Part shown: piece by piece, positions 40,528 through 49,386 of the stretch | How positions within the stretch are numbered: the stretch's first letter is position 1 | Layout: each line of letters starts with the position of its first letter | Assembly: GCF_003403015.1 (NCBI RefSeq) | Contig: NZ_QURL01000001.1 | Location: 186,001-250,000, forward strand | Origin: Fulvimarina endophytica | GTDB taxonomy: Bacteria; Pseudomonadota; Alphaproteobacteria; Rhizobiales; Rhizobiaceae | Direction: 5' to 3' | Length of the DNA stretch: 64,000 bases | The notes under the pieces: model-generated | What the model was told of the DNA's origin: nothing | What the model saw: the letters and a program-made list of their open reading frames with translations, nothing else | The model's database searches: none | Translations under genes and position numbers: made by a program

Positions 40528-41061
40528 TCATTCGCATCCCAGAGCATCGGACCGAAACCTGAAGACGGTCTTCGGACCATCCGACGCGTCGACCGGAAAC
40601 CGGATCCCGTCGACAAGCATCGCTCGTCTACCGCATCGCTGCGCAGGCTGTCATCTCCGCCTCCGATCCGGACTTCATTCATCGAGCACGGGCTTTGCGG
40701 GAGCTGGCGTCTCGCTCCCATCCGAAAACGTTCTCCGCGAACTGAAACCATCGAGCCTCTCGCTCCTCTCGGAACGATTAGCCAGGCAGCGGAATAAGGT
40801 CCCATGCGCCGCCATTTTCGGGGTCGACCATACCAAAGCGCTTGGACGGCGAGGCTTATCACCTTCATGTGATTGTCGCGCCGGGCGAAACAGACAGTCA
40901 AGACAACGTGATGCAACGAAGTTTGCCGTCAAACGTCTTTCTTCTCGAAGATCGCGCTCGGTGAGACGGCAAGAGCCAACCGAGCGTCGGACGTACATCA
41001 AGATAGGACGTCTCTCCTCGATCCTGGTCGTTACCGGAGGGGAGTGAAAGGACAAAAAGAC
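40528..41061. other. 534-bp divergent intergenic region before the VPG-repeat gene
   Basis: The largest gene-free stretch in the window. The left part has the hairpin element (40541-40587) and a second hairpin. The rest shows no tRNA, RNA motif or coding frame I trust; local GC falls in places. It carries the DMT transporter promoter (minus) and that of the 41062 gene (plus). A small RNA is possible but no direct evidence is seen. Confidence 0.5.
40541..40587. repeat. Hairpin element resembling rhizobial intergenic repeats
   Basis: Outer arms GCATCGGA (40544-40551) and TCCGACGC (40580-40587) pair with one mismatch. Inner CCGAA/TTCGG with ACC/GGT pair around a loop. It starts AGAGCAT, as many Rhizobiales intergenic palindromes do in my memory. 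A second hairpin (CCGG-AAA-CCGG flanked by GTCGAC repeats) follows to about 40616. Confidence 0.45.
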
Positions 41062-41505
41062 ATGTTGAAGAATCTCACCATCGCCGCCCTGTTCACCGCC
41101 ACTTCGGCTTTCGCTCTGCCCGCGATGGCGCAGACGACGACCGAGACCCAGACGATCGTTCCGGGCAGCGAAGCTCAGATCGATATGAACGAGTCGGCCA
41201 CGCGTGAAGGTGTCGCTGCGGAGAGCACGGTCGACCTGAACCGTCCGGAAAATCCGGCTGCCGCACCTTCGGCCGACCAGATCGTGCCGGGCAGCAGCGC
41301 CGGGGTCCGCGCTCAGGAGGCCGAGACGCGCCAGTCCGTCGCCGAGGGCACCGAAGCCAACACCACGACCGATGCCGCGACCGGAGCGTCCGCCGATGCG
41401 CCGCTCGTCCCGGGCTCGGGTGCGACCTTCAGCGAGAGCACTGCGGTCGAGGGCCAGGCTGACGTCCTGCAGGATCAGGCAACGACGCCCGCCAGCCAGA
41501 ACTAA
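41062..41505 (+). CDS. Exported protein with three VPGS repeats
   Basis: A 147-residue protein, start ATG 41062 (an earlier GTG-type start is less likely), with a signal peptide (LTIAALFTATSAFALPAMAQT, cleavage after about 23). The mature chain is acidic, Ala/Thr/Glu-rich, lacks cysteine and aromatic residues, and holds three spaced units TIVPGSEA, QIVPGSSA and PLVPGSGA (about residues 32, 76 and 116). It looks intrinsically disordered. Function unknown. A strong terminator follows. Confidence 0.65.
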   Translation: MLKNLTIAALFTATSAFALPAMAQTTTETQTIVPGSEAQIDMNESATREGVAAESTVDLNRPENPAAAPSADQIVPGSSAGVRAQEAETRQSVAEGTEANTTTDAATGASADAPLVPGSGATFSESTAVEGQADVLQDQATTPASQN

Positions 41506-41527
41506 CAGTCGATCAATCGACACCACG

Positions 41528-41561
41528 GCGCTTCCGGACCTTGTCCGGAGGCGCTTTTTTT
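41528..41561 (+). terminator. Rho-independent terminator after the VPG-repeat gene
   Basis: A 12-bp stem (41528-41539 with 41543-41554, one G-T pair) with a 3-nt loop, followed by seven T (41555-41561). It lies 23 bases after the stop. Confidence 0.95.
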
Positions 41562-41699
41562 GTGCCCGGCGGGAGTATGCGACCAAAGTCGACCGCCTTG
41601 GACGCGACCGGGCCTGTGGAGGAGCTGAGACCGCGTTAGATAATGCCGTGTTCCAAGGAACAGGCTGTCGAGCGACAGGACAGAAACTAGGAGGAAATC

Positions 41700-42188
41700 A
41701 TGAAGAAGACGGTTCAGATCTGCGTGCCCCTGGTCGGTGCGATGCTTCTGGCCTCTCCGGCATTCGCTCTGGAGGTCGTCGAGTCGAAGCAGGTCGACGC
41801 GACGCCGGAAAAGACATGGTCTGCGGTGGGAGATTTCTGCGCCATCGCCGAATGGCATCCGGCCGTGACGAAGTGCGAGGAGAGCGAGGCCGACGGAACC
41901 ACTCAGCGTACGCTGACGCTCGACGGGGGCGGCGAACTGGTTGAGCAGCTCGTCGAGCGCGACGACGACGCGATGCGCTACACCTACAAGATCGTCAGCG
42001 GCCCGCTTCCGGTGAAGGATTATGAGTCCACCATCTCCGTGTCCGGCAACGACAACCTCTCGACGATCGCCTGGGAGGGCTCCTTCGACGCGGCTGACGG
42101 TGCATCGGATGCCGACGCGGAGAACGTCATTCGCGGCATCTACACTGCCGGTCTCGACGGCATCGCGAAGCGCGCAGCAGGCATGTGA
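41700..42188 (+). CDS. Exported SRPBCC-family protein
   Basis: A 162-residue protein with a signal peptide (TVQICVPLVGAMLLASPAFAL, cleavage about residue 23) and a START/Bet v 1-like (SRPBCC, polyketide cyclase type) ligand-binding fold: VVESKQVDATPEKTWSAVGDF, then AEWHPAVTKCEE and the central YTYKIVSGPLPVKDYESTISV motif. Two cysteines in the mature part could form a disulfide. AGGAGG gives a strong ribosome-binding site. It probably binds a hydrophobic ligand in the periplasm; ligand unknown. Confidence 0.82.
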   Translation: MKKTVQICVPLVGAMLLASPAFALEVVESKQVDATPEKTWSAVGDFCAIAEWHPAVTKCEESEADGTTQRTLTLDGGGELVEQLVERDDDAMRYTYKIVSGPLPVKDYESTISVSGNDNLSTIAWEGSFDAADGASDADAENVIRGIYTAGLDGIAKRAAGM

Positions 42189-42236
42189 TCTGATCGATTC
42201 CGTCGCTCCGACGTGGAGTGACACAAGTTCATTCTC

Positions 42237-42275
42237 GACCCGCGCCGGTTCTTCCGCGCGGGTCTTTTCGTTTTG
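42237..42275 (+). terminator. Rho-independent terminator after the SRPBCC gene
   Basis: GACCCGCGC (42237-42245) pairs with GCGCGGGTC (42256-42264), followed by TTTTCGTTTT. It lies 49 bases after the stop. Confidence 0.92.
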
Positions 42276-42359
42276 CTGGCGCGTTCGGCACTGGCCGGCT
42301 TCGGAGGTTCGGACCGAAATCGATCGAGTGCCGATAGTCTCGCCGGGTGAGTGGATGCG

Positions 42360-43199
42360 TCAGCGCGGGGGAAAACGGTCGAGGACCGTTCCGAAGCCCC
42401 GATCGAGCGGTATCGCGGAGTTCGGGAAGGCCGACCTCTCATCTGCGGAAACGAAGGCGATCGTTCCGGCGACCCGGTCGATCAACGCCGCAGTGAGAAC
42501 CCGGCCGAACACGGCCGCCGTATCGATCGAGATGCGGTTCTCGGTCACGACCGGCCGTCCGCCCTTCTGAGGCCTATGCCCGTGAACGATCACGTGGCTG
42601 AGACGGCCTTCATGCTTCAGGAACGGTGCCCTGATCCATGCGCAATCGTGGTCCGTCTGCTCGAAGACGGATCTTCGCGGATCGATCCCGGCATGGACGA
42701 AGGCGAAATCACCTGCGATGATGATTGGATGCGCCGCCTCGATCAGCTCCAGATGGCCGGGCGACACCCGAAGGACGTGCTCGCGCGCAGCCAACCTGTC
42801 CCGGATCGACGCGACGTCGTAGCTGGAAAGCGTTTCGGAGCCTCCTTGGTCGAGCCAGTGCGCATAGTCGGCCTCGTCCATCTCGGCGGACAGAAATCGG
42901 CGAAACCAGAGATCGTGATTGCCGATGACGAGGCGCGATCCTTCGCGGCGGTTCAGCAAGTCGCAGGTTCTGTCCATCACGCCCCGGCTGTCGGGACCCC
43001 GATCGACGAGATCGCCGAGGATGTAGAACGCCGCGTCACCGAAGCCTTCGATCGCTGATACGCCGTCGATCAGTCGGTCGAAATGCCGGGACATGCCGTG
43101 AATGTCGGCGATCGCCACGATCCGGTTCGGCAGACCGCAGGCATCGAGGCTGACAGGGTATCTGCCAAGCATCGGAAAGAATTGGGTCTGTGGATCCAT
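42360..43199 (-). CDS. Metallophosphoesterase, PPP (calcineurin-like) family
   Basis: A 279-residue phosphatase with all the metal motifs in order: DIHG (about 34), GDLVDRGPDS (about 62), GNHD (about 93), FVHAG (about 169) and HGH (about 202). It resembles the bacterial Ser/Thr or diadenosine tetraphosphate phosphatases; which substrate is not clear. No signal peptide, so cytoplasmic. The start ATG 43199 has no strong ribosome-binding site; M10 (43172) is an alternative. It sits between the SRPBCC gene and lsrB. Confidence 0.85.
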   Translation of the reverse strand: MDPQTQFFPMLGRYPVSLDACGLPNRIVAIADIHGMSRHFDRLIDGVSAIEGFGDAAFYILGDLVDRGPDSRGVMDRTCDLLNRREGSRLVIGNHDLWFRRFLSAEMDEADYAHWLDQGGSETLSSYDVASIRDRLAAREHVLRVSPGHLELIEAAHPIIIAGDFAFVHAGIDPRRSVFEQTDHDCAWIRAPFLKHEGRLSHVIVHGHRPQKGGRPVVTENRISIDTAAVFGRVLTAALIDRVAGTIAFVSADERSAFPNSAIPLDRGFGTVLDRFPPR

Positions 43200-43272
43200 A
43201 TGCGAGGGACGCCGTAAAGGCCGGAATGGTTCCCGAACATGCCGATCATCTCGGGCGCGGATCTGCGCCCGA

Positions 43273-44169
43273 TCAGAATGCCCAGGTTCGCGACTTGGAG
43301 ATCAGGAAGTCGCGGAACACCTTCAGCTTTGCCGAATTGCGCAATTCATCGGGATAGCAGAGGAAGGTGTCGAAGGTCGGCATCTCGATCTCGGGCAGGA
43401 TCTGGACCAGCTTCGTGCGCTGGTCGATCATGTAGTCGGGCAGGAGCCCGAGGCCGATGCCGCTCTCGATCGCGGAGCGGATGGCAATGAGATTGTTGAT
43501 CTGGAGGATCGGGGAGCGCGGCTGTCCCGTTTCCCTCCCAATGGTCTCCAGCGTGTTCAGATTGCGCAGATAGGGCGGAGCCGGTTCGCCGAAGGTGATG
43601 ATCCGGTGCTGGTCCAGTTCCTCGATCGTCTGCGGTGTTCCGAACCGCGAGATGTAGCTCGGCGCAGCATAGACATGCAGGTGCACCGTGAAGAGCCGAC
43701 GCTGGATGAGATCGGGCTGCTGCGGCTGGCGCAGGCGGATCGCGGCATCCGCCCGGCGCATAGTCAGGTCGATCTCCTCGTTATCGAACATCAGCTGCAG
43801 TTCGATCTCGGGATAGAGTTCGAGAAATTCCTTGGACCGCTCGGTCAGCCATCCCGACCCGAGACCCACCGTCGTCGTCACGCGCAGCTTGCCGCTGGGC
43901 TTCTCCTTGGTCTCGGTGAGTTGCATGCGCACGGCCTCGAGCCGCTGCAGAACGTCGTTCGCCGTTCCGAACAGCATCTCTCCCTGCTCCGAGAGCACGA
44001 GGCCACGGGCGTGGCGATGGAAGAGGGGAACGCCGACCTCGCCTTCAAGCGCCGCCACCTGACGGCTGATGGCCGACTGGCTCAATCCGAGGTATTCCGA
44101 CGCGCGGGTGAAGGAACCGGCCTCGGCTGCTGCGTGGAAGATCCGCAGTTTGTCCCAGTCGAGGGCCAT
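43273..44169 (-). CDS. lsrB: LysR-type regulator LsrB/VtlR
   Basis: A 298-residue LysR regulator. The N-terminal winged helix (MALDWDKLRIFHAAAEAGSF, helix-turn-helix about 19-39, LSQSAISRQVAALEGEVG) and the region HRHARGLVLSEQGEML match LsrB of Sinorhizobium/Agrobacterium and VtlR of Brucella as I recall them. These control oxidative-stress, LPS or small-RNA genes. Position directly downstream of trxB (86-bp gap, same strand) is the conserved arrangement, which supports the name. Cysteine-based redox sensing is known for LsrB; a cysteine near LCYPDEL is visible. Confidence 0.83.
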   Translation of the reverse strand: MALDWDKLRIFHAAAEAGSFTRASEYLGLSQSAISRQVAALEGEVGVPLFHRHARGLVLSEQGEMLFGTANDVLQRLEAVRMQLTETKEKPSGKLRVTTTVGLGSGWLTERSKEFLELYPEIELQLMFDNEEIDLTMRRADAAIRLRQPQQPDLIQRRLFTVHLHVYAAPSYISRFGTPQTIEELDQHRIITFGEPAPPYLRNLNTLETIGRETGQPRSPILQINNLIAIRSAIESGIGLGLLPDYMIDQRTKLVQILPEIEMPTFDTFLCYPDELRNSAKLKVFRDFLISKSRTWAF

Positions 44170-44255
44170 GATCCTGTTCCGCTCTGTTCCGCCTGGTTGA
44201 TCCGTCAGTTAATGCTGCACTGCACAATGGCAAATCGCCGAGTCCGGGTCCAGCC

Positions 44256-45227
44256 TCATTCGGCGGCAGCGCGCACCGTTTCCATCGCCCGGGCCTGCAG
44301 CCAGCGTTCGGCATCGAGCGCCGCCATGCATCCCATTCCGGCGGCGGTCACCGCCTGGCGCCAGGTATCGTCGGCAACGTCGCCGGCGGCGTAGACACCT
44401 TCGATGGATGTGCGCACCGTGCCTGGCTCCACCCAGAGATAGCCCGAGGCCTTCTGCTTCAGCTTGCCCTCGAAGAGCTCGACGGCCGGCGAATGGCCGA
44501 TCGCGATGAACACGCCGTCCGCGTTCATATCCTCGCTCTCGCCGGTCCGAGTATCCTTGATCCGCACACCGGTGACAGAGCGCATCGGCTTATCGACACC
44601 GAGGATCTCCTCGATCTCGCCGTTCCATCGCGTATGGATGTTTTCGGCCGCGAACAGGCGATCCTGGAGAATGCGCTCGGCGCGCAGTTCCTCACGGCGG
44701 TGGACGAGCGTGACGGACCGCGCGATGTTCGACAGGTAAAGGGCCTCCTCGACGGCCGTATTGCCGCCGCCGACCACCACCACGTCCTTGCCGCGATAGA
44801 AGAAGCCGTCGCAGGTGGCGCATGCGGACACGCCATAGCCCTGGAACTTCGCCTCGCTTTCGAGCCCGAGCCACTTGGCCTGGGCGCCCGTCGCGATGAT
44901 CAGTGCGTCGCAGGTGAAGACATCGCCCGAATCGGCGGTAAGGCGGAAGGGCCGCTGGTCGAGATCGGCTTCCACGATCAGGTCGTTGACGATCTCGGCG
45001 CCGACATTCAGCGCCTGCGTCTTCATCTGCTCCATCATCCACGGTCCCTGCACCGGGTCCGCATAGCCGGGATAGTTCTCGACATCCGAGGTGATGGTCA
45101 GCTGCCCGCCTTCCTGCAGGCCGGCGATGATCAGCGGCTTCAGCATGGCGCGGGCGGCGTAGATCGCGGCGGTGTAACCGGCGGGGCCGGATCCGAGGAT
45201 CAGAACTTCCGAGTGACGTGCGGCCAT
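44256..45227 (-). CDS. trxB: Thioredoxin-disulfide reductase
   Basis: An NADPH- and FAD-dependent enzyme that reduces thioredoxin. The real start is ATG 45227 (MAARHSEVLILGSGPAGYTA), preceded by GAGAGGAG; the frame is open further upstream. At 323 residues it has the FAD motif GSGPAG, the redox-active CATC in SACATCDGFFYRG (about 140), the NADPH motif GGGNTAVEE (about 163) and the C-terminal FAD motif YAAGDVADDTWRQ. lsrB follows on the same strand. Confidence 0.97.
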   Translation of the reverse strand: MAARHSEVLILGSGPAGYTAAIYAARAMLKPLIIAGLQEGGQLTITSDVENYPGYADPVQGPWMMEQMKTQALNVGAEIVNDLIVEADLDQRPFRLTADSGDVFTCDALIIATGAQAKWLGLESEAKFQGYGVSACATCDGFFYRGKDVVVVGGGNTAVEEALYLSNIARSVTLVHRREELRAERILQDRLFAAENIHTRWNGEIEEILGVDKPMRSVTGVRIKDTRTGESEDMNADGVFIAIGHSPAVELFEGKLKQKASGYLWVEPGTVRTSIEGVYAAGDVADDTWRQAVTAAGMGCMAALDAERWLQARAMETVRAAAE

Positions 45228-45472
45228 GGCGGCTCCTCTCGATTGGCTATCGGTCCACGCACCGCAAATGGCCCGCCCGGACGCTGGCTTCAATAAAGGA
45301 GCCGGCGAAGCCTCGCAACTTGAAGGGTTTGTTCGCCTCGAATGTGCTTTTCCGCGCACTGTTCAAGACGCACCAATGGGCCTATGGCGAGTGCCACCCG
45401 GGATCGGCGATCCGTTCGAGGTCGTCGCGTGCGCCGGATCTTCGAACGGATGCTCTACGGGACACTCTCGCC

Positions 45473-46915
45473 GTGATCAGGACAATCGCGAACGTCACTT
45501 CGAATTTCGGTCTGGTGCTCGCCGGCTCCATGCTGATCCCCGCTCTCGTCGACATTTCGGACAAGAATCAGGACTGGAAGGTCTTTGTCGGCTCCGGCAT
45601 CCTCATCGCGATCATCTGCGCACTGATCTCCGCCGCCACCCATGGCGAGCGGCCGCGCTTCACCCAGCGGCTCGGCTTCCTGATCGTCACCTCGGTCTGG
45701 ATCTTCGCCGCCGCTGTCGGCGCCATCCCGCTCTACGTCGCATCGGTCGAGGTGACCTATGCGGGCGCGTTCTTCGAGTCCATGTCGGGGCTGACGACCA
45801 CGGGATCCACGGTGCTTTCCGGTCTCGACGCGATGCCGCGCGGCATTCTCCTGTGGCGCTCGCTTCTGCAATGGCTCGGCGGGATCGGAATCATCGGCAT
45901 GGCGCTGCTGGTCCTGCCGGTTTTGCGCACCGGCGGCATGGCGATGTTCCACATGGAAAGCTCGGACAAGTCGGACAAGGTTCTGCCCCGCATCGGCCAA
46001 CTCTCGGGCGGCATCGTCGCGGCCTATGTGGCGCTGACGCTGATGTGCACGGTGGTCTATGCCGGCCTCGGAATGAGCTTCTTCGACGCGATCAACCATG
46101 CGATGACGACGCTCTCCACGGGAGGCTTCTCCACGCACGATGCCTCCATGGGCTTCTTCGACGACGATCGCATTCTCGTTGCCTCCATCGTCTTCATGGT
46201 GCTCGGCTCCCTGCCGTTCGTTCTTTATATCCGCGCCTTCCTGCCGCGCCGGTTCCAGCTCTGGCACGATCCCCAGATCATGCTGTTCCTCTGCACCTGC
46301 GTCGTCCTCAGCGTCGCCATCGCCATCACGCGCCGGGTGATCAACGACACCTCCGTCGAAGAAGCCTTCGTCTCCTCGGCCTTCAACCTCGTCTCGGTCA
46401 TCACGACGACGGGTTATGCCTCGGACGACTACACGCTTTGGTCCAATGCGGCGGTGGGACTGATCATCTTCGCGACCTTTCTCGGAGGCTGCGCGGGATC
46501 GACGGCAGGCGGCATCAAGGCGAACCGGCTCTACATCCTGTCCAAGCTGGTCGCCGCGAACTTCCGGCGCCTGGTGCGCCCCCATGCCGTCATCCGCCTG
46601 AACTACGGCGCAAGCCCGATCGCGCCGGAACAGGTGCAGACGATCACCATCTTCTTCTTCCTGTTCTTCGGAACCCTGATGGTCGGCACCGTGATCCTCA
46701 GCATCTTCGGGCTCGATTTCGACACCGCATTCTCCGGAACCCTCACAGCCCTCACCAATGTCGGACCCGGCATCGGACAGGTCATCGGTCCCGCCGGAAA
46801 CTTCTCGACCCTGCCGGACGGAGCCCTTTGGGTTCTGTCGGCCACGATGCTTCTCGGCCGCCTCGAACTCGTGACCGTGCTGATCCTTCTCTTTCCGGCG
46901 ACCTGGGCCGATTGA
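45473..46915 (+). CDS. trkH: TrkH-family potassium uptake protein (first paralogue)
   Basis: A 480-residue channel-like subunit of Trk/Ktr K+ uptake. Start GTG 45473 (VIRTIANVTSNFG) gives a normal N-terminus; the frame is open 255 bases further upstream but that part is not Trk-like. The four pore/filter segments are visible: TTTGSTVLSG, STGGFSTHD, TTTGYASDDYTLW and LTNVGPGIG, each after a hydrophobic helix. The final EGALW-type region ends in LVTVLILLFPATW. No trkA is present. It is followed 213 bases later by a close paralogue. Confidence 0.88.
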   Translation: MIRTIANVTSNFGLVLAGSMLIPALVDISDKNQDWKVFVGSGILIAIICALISAATHGERPRFTQRLGFLIVTSVWIFAAAVGAIPLYVASVEVTYAGAFFESMSGLTTTGSTVLSGLDAMPRGILLWRSLLQWLGGIGIIGMALLVLPVLRTGGMAMFHMESSDKSDKVLPRIGQLSGGIVAAYVALTLMCTVVYAGLGMSFFDAINHAMTTLSTGGFSTHDASMGFFDDDRILVASIVFMVLGSLPFVLYIRAFLPRRFQLWHDPQIMLFLCTCVVLSVAIAITRRVINDTSVEEAFVSSAFNLVSVITTTGYASDDYTLWSNAAVGLIIFATFLGGCAGSTAGGIKANRLYILSKLVAANFRRLVRPHAVIRLNYGASPIAPEQVQTITIFFFLFFGTLMVGTVILSIFGLDFDTAFSGTLTALTNVGPGIGQVIGPAGNFSTLPDGALWVLSATMLLGRLELVTVLILLFPATWAD

Positions 46916-47128
46916 GGCTCGGTGCCTGCCCCGCATGCCGATGTCTTCCGCATGCAGCGCGGCAACATCTGCCGTCCTGCGTTCGAGCCAAGCGTTGCCG
47001 CGCCTTTCGACACTCGCTATCGAATGCTGTCGGGCGCTCGAACTAGCGTCGCCGGCGCAGCGGTCGCTCGCTCGACGCTATGACAAACGTGTTCGAGGGG
47101 GCGCCACATCTTCAGGACGATCGCCAAT

Positions 47129-48550
47129 GTGACGTCGAGTTTCGGTCTGGCTCTTGCCGCCACGATGATGATTCCGGCCCTTGTCGACATCGCCGACAAG
47201 AACGACGACTGGAAGGTCTTCGTCGGTTCGGGTGCCCTGACCGCGATGGTCTGCGCTCTCGTCTATGTCGCCACGAGAGGCGATCGGCCTCGATTCACCC
47301 AACGCCTCGGCTTTCTGATCGTCACCTCGGTCTGGATCTTCGGAGCGGTGGTGGGCACGATCCCGCTCTATTTCGCCTCCTTCGAGCTGACGCTCGCCGG
47401 CGCCTTCTTCGAATCCATGTCGGGGATCACCGCGACCGGCTCGACCGTGATCTCGGGGCTCGACGCCCTGCCGCGCGGGATCCTGATGTGGCGCTCGCTG
47501 CTGCAATGGATCGGCGGCATCGGGATCATCGGCATGGCGCTGCTCATCCTCCCGGTTCTTCGCACCGGCGGCATCGCGCTCTATCAGATGGAAAGCTCCG
47601 ACAAGTCGGACAAGGTTCTGCCACGGGTGAACCAGCTCTCCGGTGGTCTCGTCGCCGCCTATGTGGTGCTGACGGTGCTCTGTACCGTCGCCTATGCAGG
47701 GCTCGGAATGAGCTTCTTCGATGCGGTCAACCATGCGATGACGACCGTCGCGACGGCCGGCTATTCGACCCACGATCTTTCGATGGGCTATTTCGACGAC
47801 AACCGCATCCTCGCGACGGCGACGCTCTTCATGATTCTCGGCGCGATGCCCTTCGTCATCTATATCAGGGCCTTCCTGCCGCGCCGGTTCCACCTGTGGC
47901 GCGATCCGCAGATCAAGCTGTTCCTCCTCACCTGCCTCGTCCTCAGCCTGACGATCGCGATCACCCGCAGGCTCATCAACGAGACCCCCTTCATCGAGGC
48001 CGTCGTCAGCTCCGCCTTCAACCTCGTCTCCATCATCACCACGACAGGTTATGCCTCGGAGGATTACACCCTCTGGTCGAATGCGGCGATCGGCGTGTTC
48101 TTTCTCGCCACCTTTCTCGGGGGCTGCGCCGGCTCGACCACCGGCGGCATCAAGGCGAACCGGCTCTACATTCTCTTCCAAATCGTCAAGGCGAACTTCC
48201 GGCGGCTGGTGCGGCCACATGCGGTCATCCGTCTGCGCTACGGCAATACCGACATCGCCCCGGAAGGCGTCCAGACCGTCACCATCTACTTCTTTCTCTT
48301 CTTCGGAACCCTGCTGCTGGGAACCGTGATCCTCACCATGCACGGTCTCGACCTCATCACGGCCTTTTCGGGAGCCTTGACCGCCATCGCCAATGTCGGG
48401 CCGGGTTTCGGTCAGGTGATCGGGCCTGCTGGCAACTTCTCCTCGCTGCCCGAAGGCGCTCTTTGGACGTTGTCGGCCATCATGCTGCTCGGACGGCTCG
48501 AACTGGTGACCGTGCTGATCCTCCTCTTCCCCGCCACCTGGAAGGACTGA
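47129..48550 (+). CDS. trkH: TrkH-family potassium uptake protein (second paralogue)
   Basis: A 473-residue paralogue of the preceding gene, similar over its whole length. Filter segments differ slightly: TATGSTVISG, TAGYSTHD, TTTGYASEDYTLW and IANVGPGFG. The first canonical start is GTG 47129, but the homologous residues FRTIANV lie just upstream in the same frame, after a TGA at 47081. An ATC at 47108, six bases after AGGGGG, aligns with the GTG start of the first paralogue, so the true start may be non-canonical. The GT25 gene follows 7 bases after the stop. Confidence 0.88.
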   Translation: MTSSFGLALAATMMIPALVDIADKNDDWKVFVGSGALTAMVCALVYVATRGDRPRFTQRLGFLIVTSVWIFGAVVGTIPLYFASFELTLAGAFFESMSGITATGSTVISGLDALPRGILMWRSLLQWIGGIGIIGMALLILPVLRTGGIALYQMESSDKSDKVLPRVNQLSGGLVAAYVVLTVLCTVAYAGLGMSFFDAVNHAMTTVATAGYSTHDLSMGYFDDNRILATATLFMILGAMPFVIYIRAFLPRRFHLWRDPQIKLFLLTCLVLSLTIAITRRLINETPFIEAVVSSAFNLVSIITTTGYASEDYTLWSNAAIGVFFLATFLGGCAGSTTGGIKANRLYILFQIVKANFRRLVRPHAVIRLRYGNTDIAPEGVQTVTIYFFLFFGTLLLGTVILTMHGLDLITAFSGALTAIANVGPGFGQVIGPAGNFSSLPEGALWTLSAIMLLGRLELVTVLILLFPATWKD

Positions 48551-48557
48551 TCGGATC

Positions 48558-49334
48558 GTGATCGCAGCCTCCTACATCAATCTCGATCGCGCAGCCGAGC
48601 GACGGGCGTTCATGGAACGCCAGGCGCAGCGTGTCGGACTGAAGCTCGAACGGTTCCCGGCCGTGTCCGCGGACGATGTCGGCGAGGCACGCTTCGCCGC
48701 CTTGTCCAACCGCTGGGAGCGACCACTCGCCCGGGTGGAGATCGCGCTTCTTCTCTCCCATGCGAGCCTCTGGCGGAAAGCCGTCGAGACCGACGCGCCC
48801 CTCGCGGTCTTCGAGGACGACGCCCTGCTTTCGCCGCGGCTGCCGGAATTTCTCTCGCGCGATCTTCGAGGCTACGACCTGATCAACTTGGAATATTGCG
48901 GGCGCCGGAAATTCTTCCGTCGATATGCGGGCGCCGGCGATCTCATCGACGTGGTTCGCGACAAATCCGGATCGGGGGCCTATGTCGTCTCCCCGCAGGG
49001 CGCCGGAAAGCTCCTTGCGGCGCTCGAGACCGCATCGGGCCCTTCGGACGCCTTCATGTTTGCCTTCGGGCGGGTGGAGATCGCACAGGTAGAGCCGGCC
49101 CTCGCCATCCAGGCCGTCGTTCTCGAGGCCGAAGGGCGCGATCCCGGCATCGAGACGACGAGACAAATCCATCAGCCGCCCCCTGCCGCGATGAGCAAGC
49201 CGGAGAACTGGATCTTCGCCTGGCGCCGGTTCCTCACGCAGCTTCGGTTCGTTCCGCTGCATCTCGGGCGCGGAAGTTTCTATGAATTTCGCAAGCCGCG
49301 CATCGATCTGTCGGAATTTTCTGCCGACGAATGA
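48558..49334 (+). CDS. Glycosyltransferase family 25 (LPS-type)
   Basis: A 258-residue enzyme of the GT25 family that decorates lipooligosaccharide with galactose or related sugars. Visible: the YINLDRAAERR start (about 6-16), ALLLSHASLWRK (about 67-78), the metal/nucleotide motif AVFEDDALLSP (about 86-96) and DKSGSGAYVVSPQGAGKLL. It starts at GTG 48558, seven bases after trkH2, so they are probably cotranscribed. It converges with the GT4 gene. Acceptor unknown. Confidence 0.82.
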   Translation: MIAASYINLDRAAERRAFMERQAQRVGLKLERFPAVSADDVGEARFAALSNRWERPLARVEIALLLSHASLWRKAVETDAPLAVFEDDALLSPRLPEFLSRDLRGYDLINLEYCGRRKFFRRYAGAGDLIDVVRDKSGSGAYVVSPQGAGKLLAALETASGPSDAFMFAFGRVEIAQVEPALAIQAVVLEAEGRDPGIETTRQIHQPPPAAMSKPENWIFAWRRFLTQLRFVPLHLGRGSFYEFRKPRIDLSEFSADE

Positions 49335-49386
49335 CGCACGGATGTCCGCTTTGTTCTGCGCAAGTCGGATCGGCGGGAGCGGCCCG

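Noticed and set aside
45218..45472. Upstream extension of the first trkH
   Set aside because: The extra residues are not TrkH-like and cover the trxB promoter region; GTG 45473 is preferred.
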